From Bacteroidaceae bacterium (GTDB taxonomy: Bacteria > Bacteroidota > Bacteroidia > Bacteroidales > Bacteroidaceae): DNA of 56,272 nucleotides. Below are positions 8,394 to 17,213 of this stretch, one piece after another (positions within the stretch are counted from its first letter, which is position 1; each line of letters opens with the position of its first letter). Location of the stretch: the NCBI GenBank assembly GCA_900772575.1, contig CAAHEN010000148.1:1-56272 (forward strand). Direction: 5' to 3'. Both the position numbers and the translations under genes were made by a program. The notes below the pieces were generated by a model. It worked only from the letters and a program-made list of their open reading frames with translations, searched no databases and was not told the origin of the DNA.

Positions 8394-9502
8394 AGATTCT
8401 GCTACTTGGTGAATACAGCAATGTCCATGCGACACTGGCGGAAGGACTGCGGGCGCTCGGACACGATGTCGTTGTGGCCTCTGATGGCGATGCGTGGAAG
8501 GACTATCCCCGGGACGTCGATTTGAGACGCTCCCAAAACAACAAACTGGGCGGGCTGAAATACTGGTGGCGATTGCACCGCGACTTCAAGGCTTTCCAGG
8601 GATTCGACGTTGTACAAATCATAAACCCCATATTCTTACCGCTCAAAGCCGAACGGCACTGGCGCTTCTACAAACAACTGCGGGAAAACAACAAGGCCGT
8701 TTTTCTCGGTGCCTTCGGCATGGACTATTATTATGCCACGACCGCGCTAGATTGCCACACATTCAGGTACAGCGACTTCAACATCGGCGAGACCATCCGG
8801 CATAGCGTTCAGAACGACATCTGGCTGGCCGACTGGGTAAATGGAGAAAAAGGGCGGCTGAACCGTTATATCGCTGAAGACTGCGATGGCATCATTGCCG
8901 GACTGTATGAGTATTTCCTTCCCTACCGCAAATGCTACCCAGACAAGCTGGCGTTCATACCGTTCCCAGTTAAGGGCAATGCCTCTGCCCTACCCCTCAC
9001 GCCAACAGAAAAAGTCCGTTTTTTCATCGGTATCCAGCAAAGCAGGACAGCATACAAAGGCACGGACATCATGCTGCGCGCCTTGGTCCGTATCGTCCAG
9101 GACTATCCTGAAAAATGCGAGATGCTCAAAGTCGAGTCCGTGCCTTTTGCCACCTACAGCCAACTCATGCGCGACAGCCACGTCATTCTGGACCAACTGT
9201 ACTCCTATACCCCAGCAATGAATGCGCTGGAAGCCATGTCGCAAGGACTGATCGTTGTCGGGGGCGGAGAGCCGGAGAATTATGAGATTCTTCACGAGAC
9301 CACACTTCGCCCCATCATCAATGTTGAGCCCAAGGAATCCAGCGTCTATGAAGCGCTCAAAGAATTGGTGCTCCACCCGGAAATGTTGCCAAGGCTGTCC
9401 GCAGAAAGCATCGCCTACGTCAACAAACACCACGACTATAAGCGCGTGGCTGCGCGCTACATCGAATTTTGGAGCCAGCGCATGGAAAGGCGGCCCCGGT
9501 GA
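8390..9502 (+). CDS. Glycosyltransferase family 4-like protein
   Basis: This 370-residue GT-B glycosyltransferase has an N-terminal MKILLLGEYSNVHATLAEGLRAL nucleotide-fold start with HATLAEGL as in capsular transferases. Its C-terminal half contains the donor-site region GGGEPENYEIL near residues 289-300, where E is the expected nucleotide-sugar contact. It probably transfers a sugar to an envelope glycan; donor and acceptor cannot be read from the sequence. The start overlaps the previous stop by four bases. No polysaccharide cluster surrounds it, so it is an isolated glycosyltransferase. Confidence 0.85.
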   Translation: MKILLLGEYSNVHATLAEGLRALGHDVVVASDGDAWKDYPRDVDLRRSQNNKLGGLKYWWRLHRDFKAFQGFDVVQIINPIFLPLKAERHWRFYKQLRENNKAVFLGAFGMDYYYATTALDCHTFRYSDFNIGETIRHSVQNDIWLADWVNGEKGRLNRYIAEDCDGIIAGLYEYFLPYRKCYPDKLAFIPFPVKGNASALPLTPTEKVRFFIGIQQSRTAYKGTDIMLRALVRIVQDYPEKCEMLKVESVPFATYSQLMRDSHVILDQLYSYTPAMNALEAMSQGLIVVGGGEPENYEILHETTLRPIINVEPKESSVYEALKELVLHPEMLPRLSAESIAYVNKHHDYKRVAARYIEFWSQRMERRPR

Positions 9503-9645
9503 CCGCTGCCCCAAGCGCCCGAAGAACCTGACACCTAGAAAGCCCGATGACTTGGCATTTGCTGTTGGACTCTACAAGGACTCTGCCCTTTGGCTTTCCT
9601 CTAAAAATACAGACTTCACATGGGGCGTAACTCTCAATTAATTCG

Positions 9646-9653
9646 TAACTTTG
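9646..9653 (+). promoter_or_regulatory. Candidate -7 element for bamD
   Basis: TAACTTTG matches TAnnTTTG and ends 16 bases before the bamD start, giving a predicted leader of about 12 nt. No clear TTTG element is seen 19-20 bases upstream. Confidence 0.5.
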
Positions 9654-9669
9654 TGGCCAAATTGAGTGT

Positions 9670-10554
9670 ATGAAACCGACCAACATATATATATTAGGTG
9701 CATTGGCTCTGCTCATGAGCTCATGCAGCGACTATCTCAAGCTACAGAAGACGGCTGACTTCGACTATAAATATGAGCTCAGCAAGCAATTCTACGCTGA
9801 AGGACAATACAACCGCGCCACCCTCTATCTCCAAGATGTCATCGCCATGCTCAAGGGGACGGAAAAAGGGGAAGAATCCTTGTTTCTCATGGCCATGAGC
9901 AGCTTCAAATCACATAATTACGAGGCTGCATCGACCTACTTCCGCAAGTATTACCAGACATATCCCCGTGGCATTTATACCGAAAAGGCCCATTTCTATT
10001 GCGGCTTGGCGCTTTACAACAACATTCCGGAAATAAAACTCGACCAAACGGCTACGTTTGAGGCCGTTACTGAATTCCAAAACTTTCTGGAGCTCTATCC
10101 TTCGGGAACCTATAGCCATGAGGCACAACAGAAAATATTTGAGCTTCAAGACGTACTGGTCGAAAAGGAATACCTGTCCGCCAAACTGTATTATGATCTA
10201 GGAAGCTACTTCGGAAATTGCACGAACGGCGGTTCCAACTACCAGGCTTGTATCATCACAGCTGAAAATGCGATCAAGGATTATCCGTACACCACCCACC
10301 GCGAGCAATTCGCAATACTGATCCTGCGCGCTAAGTTTGAACTGGCGGCCCAAAGCGTCGAATCAAAGAAGGAAGAGCGCTACCACAATGCGATAGATGA
10401 GTATTACGGCTTTACCAACGAGTACCCTGAATCCAAGTATATGGCTGAAGCCAAGGCGCTCTTCAACAAGGCTAGAAAGTATGCCGGCAGTGAAGAACGT
10501 AGCGACGAGGCACCCGCTGACTCAACGATAAATGTACCGGCCACTAATCGGTAA
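9670..10554 (+). CDS. bamD: Outer-membrane assembly lipoprotein BamD
   Basis: This 294-residue lipoprotein component of the BAM complex supports insertion of beta-barrel proteins into the outer membrane from its periplasmic face. A short signal peptide ends in the lipobox LMSSC with C19 as the lipidated residue. Five TPR-like helical repeats follow (for example YAEGQYNRATLYLQDVI and SHNYEAASTYFRKYYQ). It lies upstream of the rpoZ-like gene and the DUF4293 gene in the usual Bacteroidales order. Confidence 0.92.
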   Translation: MKPTNIYILGALALLMSSCSDYLKLQKTADFDYKYELSKQFYAEGQYNRATLYLQDVIAMLKGTEKGEESLFLMAMSSFKSHNYEAASTYFRKYYQTYPRGIYTEKAHFYCGLALYNNIPEIKLDQTATFEAVTEFQNFLELYPSGTYSHEAQQKIFELQDVLVEKEYLSAKLYYDLGSYFGNCTNGGSNYQACIITAENAIKDYPYTTHREQFAILILRAKFELAAQSVESKKEERYHNAIDEYYGFTNEYPESKYMAEAKALFNKARKYAGSEERSDEAPADSTINVPATNR

Positions 10555-10599
10555 CCCATTCCATTAACGATCATCATCATAACAATAAAAACAAAGCAT

Positions 10600-10938
10600 A
10601 TGGATTACAAGAAGAGCAAAGCCCCATCAAACACCACGACCCACAACTTGATGGACTTCTGTGAAGGTACCAACAATATATATGAAAGTGTCGTGATCAT
10701 CTCTAAGCGGGCCAATCAAATTGCCGCTCAGATGAAAGACGATCTGTCGAAGAAATTGAAGGAGTTCGCTTCCAGCAATGACAACCTTGAAGAGACCTTC
10801 GAAAACCGGGAGCAAATAGAGATTTCCCGCTATTACGAGAAACTGCCGAAGCCCACATTGATTGCGGCAGATGAGTTTCTGCACAATAGGATTTACTACC
10901 GCAATCCAAGCAAGGATAAACTCAGCACAGGTATATGA
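10600..10938 (+). CDS. rpoZ: RNA polymerase omega subunit-like protein (Bacteroidetes type)
   Basis: This 112-residue protein has the Rpb6/omega-like core NIYESVVIISKRANQIA (about residues 26-42), which in omega contacts the beta-prime subunit. Bacteroidetes omega proteins diverge from the enterobacterial one and have this longer C-terminus ending in a LPKPTLIAADEFLHNRIYYR-type segment. It is 45 bases after bamD and its stop overlaps the next start by four bases (ATGA), so all three genes are probably one operon. Confidence 0.82.
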   Translation: MDYKKSKAPSNTTTHNLMDFCEGTNNIYESVVIISKRANQIAAQMKDDLSKKLKEFASSNDNLEETFENREQIEISRYYEKLPKPTLIAADEFLHNRIYYRNPSKDKLSTGI

Positions 10939-11399
10939 TACAGCGTATCCAAAGCGTATATCTCCTGATTGCGGCCCTACTGCTCTTGGCTTCTTTCTGG
11001 CTTCCATTGGCACAGTTCATCAATGACGGCGAGCTGCAGGCGACACAGCGTGTCTGCGCCATTGTCGTCTTTGAGAATGGGCACCAAGTCGCCACTTCCA
11101 TTCAATGGGGCACGCTTACGTTCACGACACTGGCAATCATAGCTGCCATAGCCGACATATTCCTCTATAAGAACCGTGGGCTTCAGCTGGTATTCGCAAA
11201 CTGGTTCCTGATAACAATCTTGCTTTCCGTTCTGACCGGTATCGGCGGAGCATACTATTTTACCCGTATACAGGGGACGATCGTCACTCCTGCTTACGGC
11301 ATAATCTTTCTGGTTCTCGCCTACGTGTTGGGCTGGCTAGCCCGTCGGGCCATACGAAAGGATGAGGAAATGGTGCGTGCGGCAGAGCGAATACGCTAG
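10935..11399 (+). CDS. DUF4293 integral membrane protein
   Basis: This 154-residue DUF4293-family membrane protein begins MIQRIQSVYLLIAALLLL. Four hydrophobic segments are visible: residues 5-27, about 57-75, 80-102 and 110-130. The C-terminal tail is charged and cytoplasmic-looking (RAIRKDEEMVRAAERIR). Function is unknown. The family is conserved beside rpoZ and bamD in Bacteroidetes, which suggests an envelope role but does not establish it. Confidence 0.85.
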   Translation: MIQRIQSVYLLIAALLLLASFWLPLAQFINDGELQATQRVCAIVVFENGHQVATSIQWGTLTFTTLAIIAAIADIFLYKNRGLQLVFANWFLITILLSVLTGIGGAYYFTRIQGTIVTPAYGIIFLVLAYVLGWLARRAIRKDEEMVRAAERIR

Positions 11400-11497
11400 C
11401 CATGCGCCGCCAATTGCCAACAGGCCAGAGCTAATCACCTCTGTCGGAACCAAAATCCTAGAGTTACCAATATCATCCTTACAACCATACTCAAACT

Positions 11498-11860
11498 ATG
11501 TCGCTCAATAAAGTAATGCTCATCGGCAATGTCGGGAAAGAACCGGATGTCCGGTATATAGATAACGGCGTAGCTACGGCTACACTAAGGTTGGCGACCA
11601 CAACGCCAGGCTATACCTTGCCGAACGGAACACAGGTGCCTGAAAGAGCGGAATGGCACCGTATACTGTTGTGGAGACGTCTTGCGGAAATAGTCGAGCA
11701 ATACGTCCACAAGGGCGACAAGCTCTATATTGAAGGATCGATACGGACGCGCAGCTATGTGGACAAACAAGGGCGCAATCAAGAGATCACTGAGATATGG
11801 GCAGAGAAACTTGAAATGCTGACGCAAAGGAAACCACAACCTTCAACGCCAACGACCTAA
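11498..11860 (+). CDS. ssb: Single-stranded DNA-binding protein, short form without acidic tip
   Basis: This 120-residue SSB has the OB fold intact from MSLNKVMLIGNVGKEPDVRY to EIWAEKLEML, including the aromatic and basic DNA-contact positions WHRILLWRRLAEI and KGDKLYIEGSIRTRSY. The usual flexible linker and acidic tip (a DDDLPF-like end that recruits partner proteins) are missing; the protein ends KPQPSTPTT. I see no frame near the stop that restores the tip. It may be a secondary SSB, or the main one with altered partner binding. It lies upstream of gldE, a common neighbour in Bacteroidetes. Confidence 0.9.
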   Translation: MSLNKVMLIGNVGKEPDVRYIDNGVATATLRLATTTPGYTLPNGTQVPERAEWHRILLWRRLAEIVEQYVHKGDKLYIEGSIRTRSYVDKQGRNQEITEIWAEKLEMLTQRKPQPSTPTT

Positions 11861-11998
11861 CCGGAATAAATCCGGTTATAGGCCTCGCCCGACATGAGCG
11901 GAAGAGGCTATGCCAAGGCGATGGGCCCGGCCTAAAACAGTAATGTTCAAAATGCATCTTGTTGCATACAGAACTGGGCCCTAATGTAATCTATTTTT

Positions 11999-13279
11999 AT
12001 GGACAGTTTACCTTCCAACCTCCCCTTAATCATCATCTTATCCCTCATCAGTCTTGCGGCATTCTGCGCATTGCTATCAATTCTGATCATGGAAACGTCT
12101 CTCTCTGCGAGCCAGCTCTCAGAGAAGACCCTGGAGGAATCCAGAACATTGAAAGAGAAGACACGTTGCCGCATATTGTGGATCCTGAACCACCCGCAGA
12201 CAACAGCCCATGCGCTCATTGCTATGAGGGTCGCATTAGGGACAATCGCTTCTTTCTCTGTGTGCGCTGCATTACTCATCCTGACAAACATTGATCTCCT
12301 TAAATCCGGTATTGCAGCTTTAGGAGTTTGGGTAATTGTAAATCTGATTACTGCTTTGGTCTTGCAGCAAAGCAAGAAGACGTCCACCGACAGATTTGCG
12401 AAATCATCATGGTTGACCTACCACATAGCAAGAGCTTATAGCCTTTTTGTCCCCACCAACAAAGCAGAGCTCACGGACAATAACAGGTACGCCCTATCTA
12501 CCAGAGAAATTGAGGGGACTCGGGACAACACAAAAGCCAGCAATGAAAGAGACATTCTGAAGGGCGTTCTTCATTTCGGTGAGGAGACAGTGGCAGAAGT
12601 GATGATTCCCCGCGTCGATGTCGTTGACCTCAGCATTCACGACGACTTTGCGACAGTGATGAAATGCGTCATTGAAAACAACTATTCCCGAATACCCGTT
12701 CGGGACGGTGTGCAAGACAAGATAAAGGGGGTTCTCTACGTAAAAGATCTGCTGCCTTATTGCAATGAGGCCAACGACTTCAACTGGCAAAGACTGATCA
12801 GAAGGCCTTTCTTCGTCCCGGAAAGCAAGATGATAGATGACCTGCTACGCGAATTCCAAAAGAACAAGATTCATATAGCCATTGTCATAGATGAATACGG
12901 CATCACCTCTGGCATTGTCACGATGGAAGACATCTTGGAAGAAATCGTCGGGGAAATAAACGATGAGTATGACGAAGAGGAGCGGCACTACATTCGCCTC
13001 GATGAAAACATCTATATTTTTGAAGGGAAGATCCCCCTTACAGACTTTTTTGAGGTTCTGAATCTCAATGAGGAGGATTATTCCAACGAGGTCGGTGAGG
13101 CTGAAACACTGGCTGGGTTTATCCTAGAACTGATGGATGAATTTCCCGTCCGTCACCAGACTGCGACCTGCCGCGATTTGACCTTCGAAGTTCTGGCCCT
13201 TGACAAGCGGCGCATAACCAAGGTTCGTGTCACGGTGGCCAAAGAAAAGAAAGAAGATGCCTCTGCTCAACAGGCCTGA
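11999..13279 (+). CDS. gldE: GldE-like CNNM/CBS-domain membrane protein
   Basis: This 426-residue protein has an N-terminal membrane region of the CNNM/DUF21 type (hydrophobic segments about 9-30, 69-92 and 100-118). A tandem CBS pair follows (about 195-330, with AEVMIPRVDVV, DNKIHIAIVIDEYG-like text and GIVTMEDILEEIVGEI), then a C-terminal CorC_HlyC domain (about 340-420). GldE is named from gliding motility in Flavobacterium, but homologues in this position are widespread in non-gliding Bacteroidales and may act in divalent-cation transport. No gldD is adjacent. The phosphopantetheinyl transferase gene overlaps its end by 23 bases. Confidence 0.85.
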   Translation: MDSLPSNLPLIIILSLISLAAFCALLSILIMETSLSASQLSEKTLEESRTLKEKTRCRILWILNHPQTTAHALIAMRVALGTIASFSVCAALLILTNIDLLKSGIAALGVWVIVNLITALVLQQSKKTSTDRFAKSSWLTYHIARAYSLFVPTNKAELTDNNRYALSTREIEGTRDNTKASNERDILKGVLHFGEETVAEVMIPRVDVVDLSIHDDFATVMKCVIENNYSRIPVRDGVQDKIKGVLYVKDLLPYCNEANDFNWQRLIRRPFFVPESKMIDDLLREFQKNKIHIAIVIDEYGITSGIVTMEDILEEIVGEINDEYDEEERHYIRLDENIYIFEGKIPLTDFFEVLNLNEEDYSNEVGEAETLAGFILELMDEFPVRHQTATCRDLTFEVLALDKRRITKVRVTVAKEKKEDASAQQA

Positions 13280-13907
13280 CATCCTGCAATTTTCAAGGCA
13301 ATACGGGTTCTGCATATACCTATGGTCTTTGACTGAAGATGAAGAAGAGCTGGCAAGATACCTGCCAGCTTCTTTTCACTACGGTTCGGAGGCCAAGCGT
13401 CTGTTTCATTCTTCTAAACGACGTCGCGAATGGCTCGCGGCACGCGTGCTGCTCAGCACGGCGGCGAACATCAATGACCGTATCTGCTACGACGACTATG
13501 GACGCCCCTACCTATATACGGCCGACACCCATATTGGCATCTCACACAGTGCAGGTATCGTATGTCTAGCATTAAGCAGCCAAGTCATTGGCATTGATGT
13601 AGAGACCATAAGTGACAAGGCCTTTCGGATGAAATCGAAATTTCTCTCTCCCGGTGAGGAATTGGCATTCCAGTCCCAATTGGAAACAGCACCATTAGAG
13701 ACAGCGACAGTACTTTGGAGTGCCAAGGAGGCCGTATTCAAACAAGGCTCTGGGAAACATTTGCACTATATCACACAGATCTCACTACAGCCAACAAGCC
13801 AATATGGCACATTGAAAGCTATTGTCCACGATACGGGGGGACAGTCAATCAACGAAACAGAGGTAGCCTATTTGGTATCCTCAGATTTCGTCATCACAAA
13901 ATGCTAG
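13257..13907 (+). CDS. 4'-phosphopantetheinyl transferase superfamily protein
   Basis: This 216-residue Sfp-type enzyme transfers the phosphopantetheine arm of CoA to acyl or peptidyl carrier proteins. The magnesium-site motif GIDVE is at 112-116, and the second signature WSAKEAVFK is at 154-162 (K157, E158, K162). I chose the ATG at 13257 because purine-rich AAAGAAAAGAAAGAAG precedes it directly; an ATG at 13227 adds ten residues that are mostly basic and unlike the family. It overlaps gldE by 23 bases, so translation is likely coupled. No carrier-protein cluster is nearby; the target may be the fatty-acid ACP. Confidence 0.88.
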   Translation: MPLLNRPDILQFSRQYGFCIYLWSLTEDEEELARYLPASFHYGSEAKRLFHSSKRRREWLAARVLLSTAANINDRICYDDYGRPYLYTADTHIGISHSAGIVCLALSSQVIGIDVETISDKAFRMKSKFLSPGEELAFQSQLETAPLETATVLWSAKEAVFKQGSGKHLHYITQISLQPTSQYGTLKAIVHDTGGQSINETEVAYLVSSDFVITKC

Positions 13908-13923
13908 TCCATAAAGGCTTACG

Positions 13924-13960
13924 TTTGACCCCAGTCGGTCATTAGACCGTCATGGGATAG
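13924..13960. repeat. Intergenic palindromic repeat, copy 2 (inverted)
   Basis: This copy runs opposite to copy 1 and shares GTCGGTCATTAGACCGTCAT. Inner arms are CGGTC/GACCG with an ATTA loop; outer arms are shortened to CCCA/TGGG. A degenerate half-copy containing GGGCATTAGATTTGGGTTTAA follows at about 13970-13990. It lies between the convergent PPTase and TPR genes. Confidence 0.7.
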
Positions 13961-14022
13961 TTCTAACATTGGGCATTAGATTTGGGTTTAATCACAGCCA
14001 CTGCCATTCACACGCCAGCGGA

Positions 14023-15318
14023 TCAACCTCCTACCCTATCACTGTTGTCTCCAAGTATCTGCATCGCATGAGAAACCAGCGCCCTATATGATTTAGAGAT
14101 CAGAGACTGGTTGCTAATGATGTTGTTCCATAGTCCGCGTGCCTCCTTATAACATGAGTAATGATGCAACAAATCAGCGACTTGGTTGTATCGTCCCCCG
14201 TTGATGCAACCAAACTCATGCGCTATCTCCAGTGTCTTTAGAGCGTGAGAATAGGCTCCGTCTTCAAACATCAGTTGGGCAATCTCATAGGCGCAAGCCC
14301 AAAAATCCCCTTTGTGCATCACTAGCGCATAAAGATGTACGATGGCTACATCATATGCGGCCAGCCGAACCAGACACACAATGGAACGCATCAGAATCGT
14401 TTCCTGCAGTTTGTGGCCATTGGGGCAATAGAGGTTAGCAAGACCATAAAGTTCCAGAGCTGCGCCATATTCCTCCTTACTGTAAAGCTGCTCAGCATAT
14501 TCCATACATGCCCAATGGTCTTGCAAGCCCTTGAGCTCTCTGAGCAACTCATTGTCTACCTGCCCTCCGTTTTCTTTTATCCTCACAAGCTCCAACAGCT
14601 GGTCAATGGCTTCGTCCTTACCAATTGCCTTGGCATACTCGCAGGCTTCGATGGTCTCTTTATAATTCCCCTCGGCATAGCAACATGAAGCCAATTTATA
14701 CCATAAAGGCGTCTCGAAAGACGAGTGATCAAGCAATTGATTAAGTATCACCCTTGCGTCTTCATACTTATGAAGCATATACAGACATTCGGCACGCATC
14801 TCAAGGGCCGAAAAATAATCATGATAGGAAGGTGAGAGTTTGTCCAAAAGAGACAGTGCTTGGTACACATAGCCATAATCCCGGAACAAGACCGCAGCGT
14901 CATAGATGAAGTCATAGTCTGTTATGTCAAGCACCTTATGAGATGAAGGCAAGGCCTTATCCACCAATTGGAGTGAACGGGCCACCATCCCTAAGCGTAA
15001 GCTATGTTCAATTCCGAACAACAAGGCATCGTACCCCGTGATTCCTGCATCCTTATACAAACTGGCCGCCTTGTTCCAATTGCCCATATCCGCCAACTCA
15101 TGTGCAATTGTCAACTTCACCTCAGGATTGTCAGCGTGTTGACTTTCCGCAATATGTCGGCAGAGATCTGCCTCAAAGTTCATGCCGCGTTGTTCAAAAT
15201 AATCCATAAGATCCAATAAATCCATGGCATCCATATCGGGCAATTGTGCCTCTTGCCATTTATGGAGGAACTCTGTGGCTAGAGCTTCTATCTTTTTCTT
15301 GCTGTCTTCATTGTCCAT
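14023..15318 (-). CDS. Tetratricopeptide-repeat protein, function unknown
   Basis: This 431-residue protein has no signal peptide and is probably cytoplasmic. It consists mostly of helical TPR-like repeats (GNWNKAASLYKDAG, DYGYVYQALSLLDKL, HKYEDARVILNQLL, GNYKETIEACEYA, EEYGAALELYGLA, DGAYSHALKTLEIA, SCYKEARGLWNNII), preceded by an acidic helical N-terminus. TPR domains mediate protein binding; no partner can be inferred. It lies downstream of glnS in the same direction. The strong glnS terminator ends only 13 bases before its start codon and no own promoter is visible, so expression may depend on read-through. Confidence 0.8.
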   Translation of the reverse strand: MDNEDSKKKIEALATEFLHKWQEAQLPDMDAMDLLDLMDYFEQRGMNFEADLCRHIAESQHADNPEVKLTIAHELADMGNWNKAASLYKDAGITGYDALLFGIEHSLRLGMVARSLQLVDKALPSSHKVLDITDYDFIYDAAVLFRDYGYVYQALSLLDKLSPSYHDYFSALEMRAECLYMLHKYEDARVILNQLLDHSSFETPLWYKLASCCYAEGNYKETIEACEYAKAIGKDEAIDQLLELVRIKENGGQVDNELLRELKGLQDHWACMEYAEQLYSKEEYGAALELYGLANLYCPNGHKLQETILMRSIVCLVRLAAYDVAIVHLYALVMHKGDFWACAYEIAQLMFEDGAYSHALKTLEIAHEFGCINGGRYNQVADLLHHYSCYKEARGLWNNIISNQSLISKSYRALVSHAMQILGDNSDRVGG

Positions 15319-15330
15319 CGTACAACAGTT

Positions 15331-15367
15331 TAAAAGGGATGCTTGGCTGGTTCAAACCAAGCATCCC
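15331..15367 (-). terminator. Intrinsic terminator after glnS
   Basis: A perfect 11-bp stem (15336-15346 with 15357-15367, GGGATGCTTGG/CCAAGCATCCC on the plus strand) with a 10-nt loop is followed on the minus strand by TTTTA. It lies 55 bases after the glnS stop and 13 bases before the start of the TPR gene. Confidence 0.85.
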
Positions 15368-15422
15368 TGGCAAAAAAACTTGTCTTTATAATTGCGTTCA
15401 GACGGATGCGGTCTGTACCCGT

Positions 15423-17120
15423 TTACTTCTTGGCCCAATTGTCTTTTAAGCCAACAGTACGGTTAAATACGAGATGCTCATCCGTTGAATCTTTGTCATA
15501 TGTAAAGTATCCGATACGTTGAAACTGCAAGTATCTATTTGCCTGCTGTTTTGCGGCATACGGCTCCACGTAGCAATTTGTCAAGACCTCCAGTGACTTG
15601 GCATTGAGCAAATCACGAAAGTCACGTTCATCTGCTGACGGATTCTCGACAGTAAAGAGTCGGTCATAGAGGCGTACCTCTGCGGGAAGTCCCTCATGGA
15701 CACTGACCCAATGCAGCGTTCCCTTGACCTTGCGGTTGGCCCCTTCCATACCGCTCCGGCTCGAAGGATCATACTCACAATAGATCTCGGTGATTGTTCC
15801 GTTTGCGTCTTTGTTGCATCCAGTGCATTTCACAATGTATGCGTTTTTGAGGCGCACTTCCTTGCCCGGCACCATTCTGAAAAACTTCTTAGGTGCATCT
15901 TCCATAAAATCATCGCGCTCAATCCAAAGCTCACGGCTAAAAGTAATTGTATGTTCACCGTCAGCCTCGTTTTCCGGATTGTTTATTGCCACCATCTCTT
16001 CGGTCTTGCCTTCAGGATAGTTGGTCACGATGAGTTTGACAGGATTCAGTACCGCCGATACACGCAGGGCCCTTGCATTCAGATCTTCACGGGCTGCGGC
16101 CTCTAGCATCGCATAATCATTAAGCGCGTCGAACTTGGTATAGCCGATCATGTCAATAAACGAACGGACGGCCTCGGGAGAATAGCCCCGGCGACGCAAT
16201 CCACAAATTGTCGGCATACGGGGGTCGTCCCAACCATTCACCAACCCTTCTTGCACGAGTGCCAGAAGCTTGCGCTTGCTCATGACCGTATAGGTCAGGT
16301 TAAGACGGTTGAACTCATACTGGCGGGGGCGATTGTCATCAAGATCCTTCCCCTCCTTAAGCTCGTCTATGAAATAATCATAGAGCGGGCGGTGTGGCAC
16401 GAACTCCAAGGTGCAAATCGAATGTGTGACCCCTTCAAAGTAGTCACTCTGCCCGTGTGCAAAGTCATACATTGGGTATGCTTTCCATTTGTCGCCCGTG
16501 ATATGATGTCTTTTATTAATGACCCTATAAATAACCGGATCCCTAAAGTGCATATTCGGATTCGCCATGTCAATCTTAGCGCGCAACACCATCTTCCCTT
16601 CAGGAACCTCACCGCTATTCATCTTTTCAAAGAGTGCCAAGCTCTCAGCTATAGGGCGATCGCGGTAAGGGCTGGCGGTTCCGGCCTGCGTCGGTGTCCC
16701 TTTTTGGGCTGCGATCTCTTCGCTGGTCTGCTCGTCGACATAAGCCTTGCCTTCTTTTATCAAGCGCACGGCAAAGTCCCACAGTTGCTGGAAATAATCC
16801 GAAGCGTGGTAGATGTTTCCCCATTTGAATCCCAGCCACTGGATGTCCTCCTTGATGGCATTCACGTATTCCGTATCTTCCTTCTGGGGATTAGTGTCAT
16901 CCAAGCGCAAGTTGCAAACCCCACCGAATCTCTCTGCAATGCCAAAGTCCATGCATATGGCTTTTGCGTGGCCAATATGAAGATAGCCATTCGGTTCTGG
17001 TGGAAATCGCGTTTGCAGACGGCCACCATTCTTTCCTTCCTTCAGATCCTTTTCTACAATCTGCTCTATGAAATTCAGATTTCTCTTTCCCTCACTTTCG
17101 TTAGCCTTGCTCTCTATCAT
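15423..17120 (-). CDS. glnS: Glutamine-tRNA ligase
   Basis: This 565-residue class I aminoacyl-tRNA synthetase charges tRNA-Gln directly. HIGH is at residues 48-51 within PEPNGYLHIGHAKA, and the KMSKS-like loop VMSKRKL has M280-S-K. The catalytic fold contains RLDDTNPQKEDTEYV, and two anticodon-binding beta-barrels occupy about residues 345-560 (RLYDRLFTVENP). Length is typical of the GlnRS family, and the GlnRS text (IKEDIQWLGF, YDFAHGQSDYFEGVTHSICTLEF in part) separates it from GluRS. It is transcribed after recQ (93-base gap) and ends in a strong terminator. Confidence 0.96.
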   Translation of the reverse strand: MIESKANESEGKRNLNFIEQIVEKDLKEGKNGGRLQTRFPPEPNGYLHIGHAKAICMDFGIAERFGGVCNLRLDDTNPQKEDTEYVNAIKEDIQWLGFKWGNIYHASDYFQQLWDFAVRLIKEGKAYVDEQTSEEIAAQKGTPTQAGTASPYRDRPIAESLALFEKMNSGEVPEGKMVLRAKIDMANPNMHFRDPVIYRVINKRHHITGDKWKAYPMYDFAHGQSDYFEGVTHSICTLEFVPHRPLYDYFIDELKEGKDLDDNRPRQYEFNRLNLTYTVMSKRKLLALVQEGLVNGWDDPRMPTICGLRRRGYSPEAVRSFIDMIGYTKFDALNDYAMLEAAAREDLNARALRVSAVLNPVKLIVTNYPEGKTEEMVAINNPENEADGEHTITFSRELWIERDDFMEDAPKKFFRMVPGKEVRLKNAYIVKCTGCNKDANGTITEIYCEYDPSSRSGMEGANRKVKGTLHWVSVHEGLPAEVRLYDRLFTVENPSADERDFRDLLNAKSLEVLTNCYVEPYAAKQQANRYLQFQRIGYFTYDKDSTDEHLVFNRTVGLKDNWAKK

Positions 17121-17213
17121 ATGTAGTTAAAGGTTTACGGCAACGGGCTGCTGCCCCGCCGACATTTGTAATCTATTGCTTTTTCTATTTCGACTGCTCG
17201 GCATGCCCCGTGG

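Noticed and set aside
11861..11998. Possible terminator after ssb (CCGGAATAAATCCGG)
   Set aside because: Only a 4-5 bp stem and no T run; too weak to call.
16251..17126. 291-codon open frame antisense to glnS
   Set aside because: It is the shadow of the glnS catalytic region, with no motif of its own.
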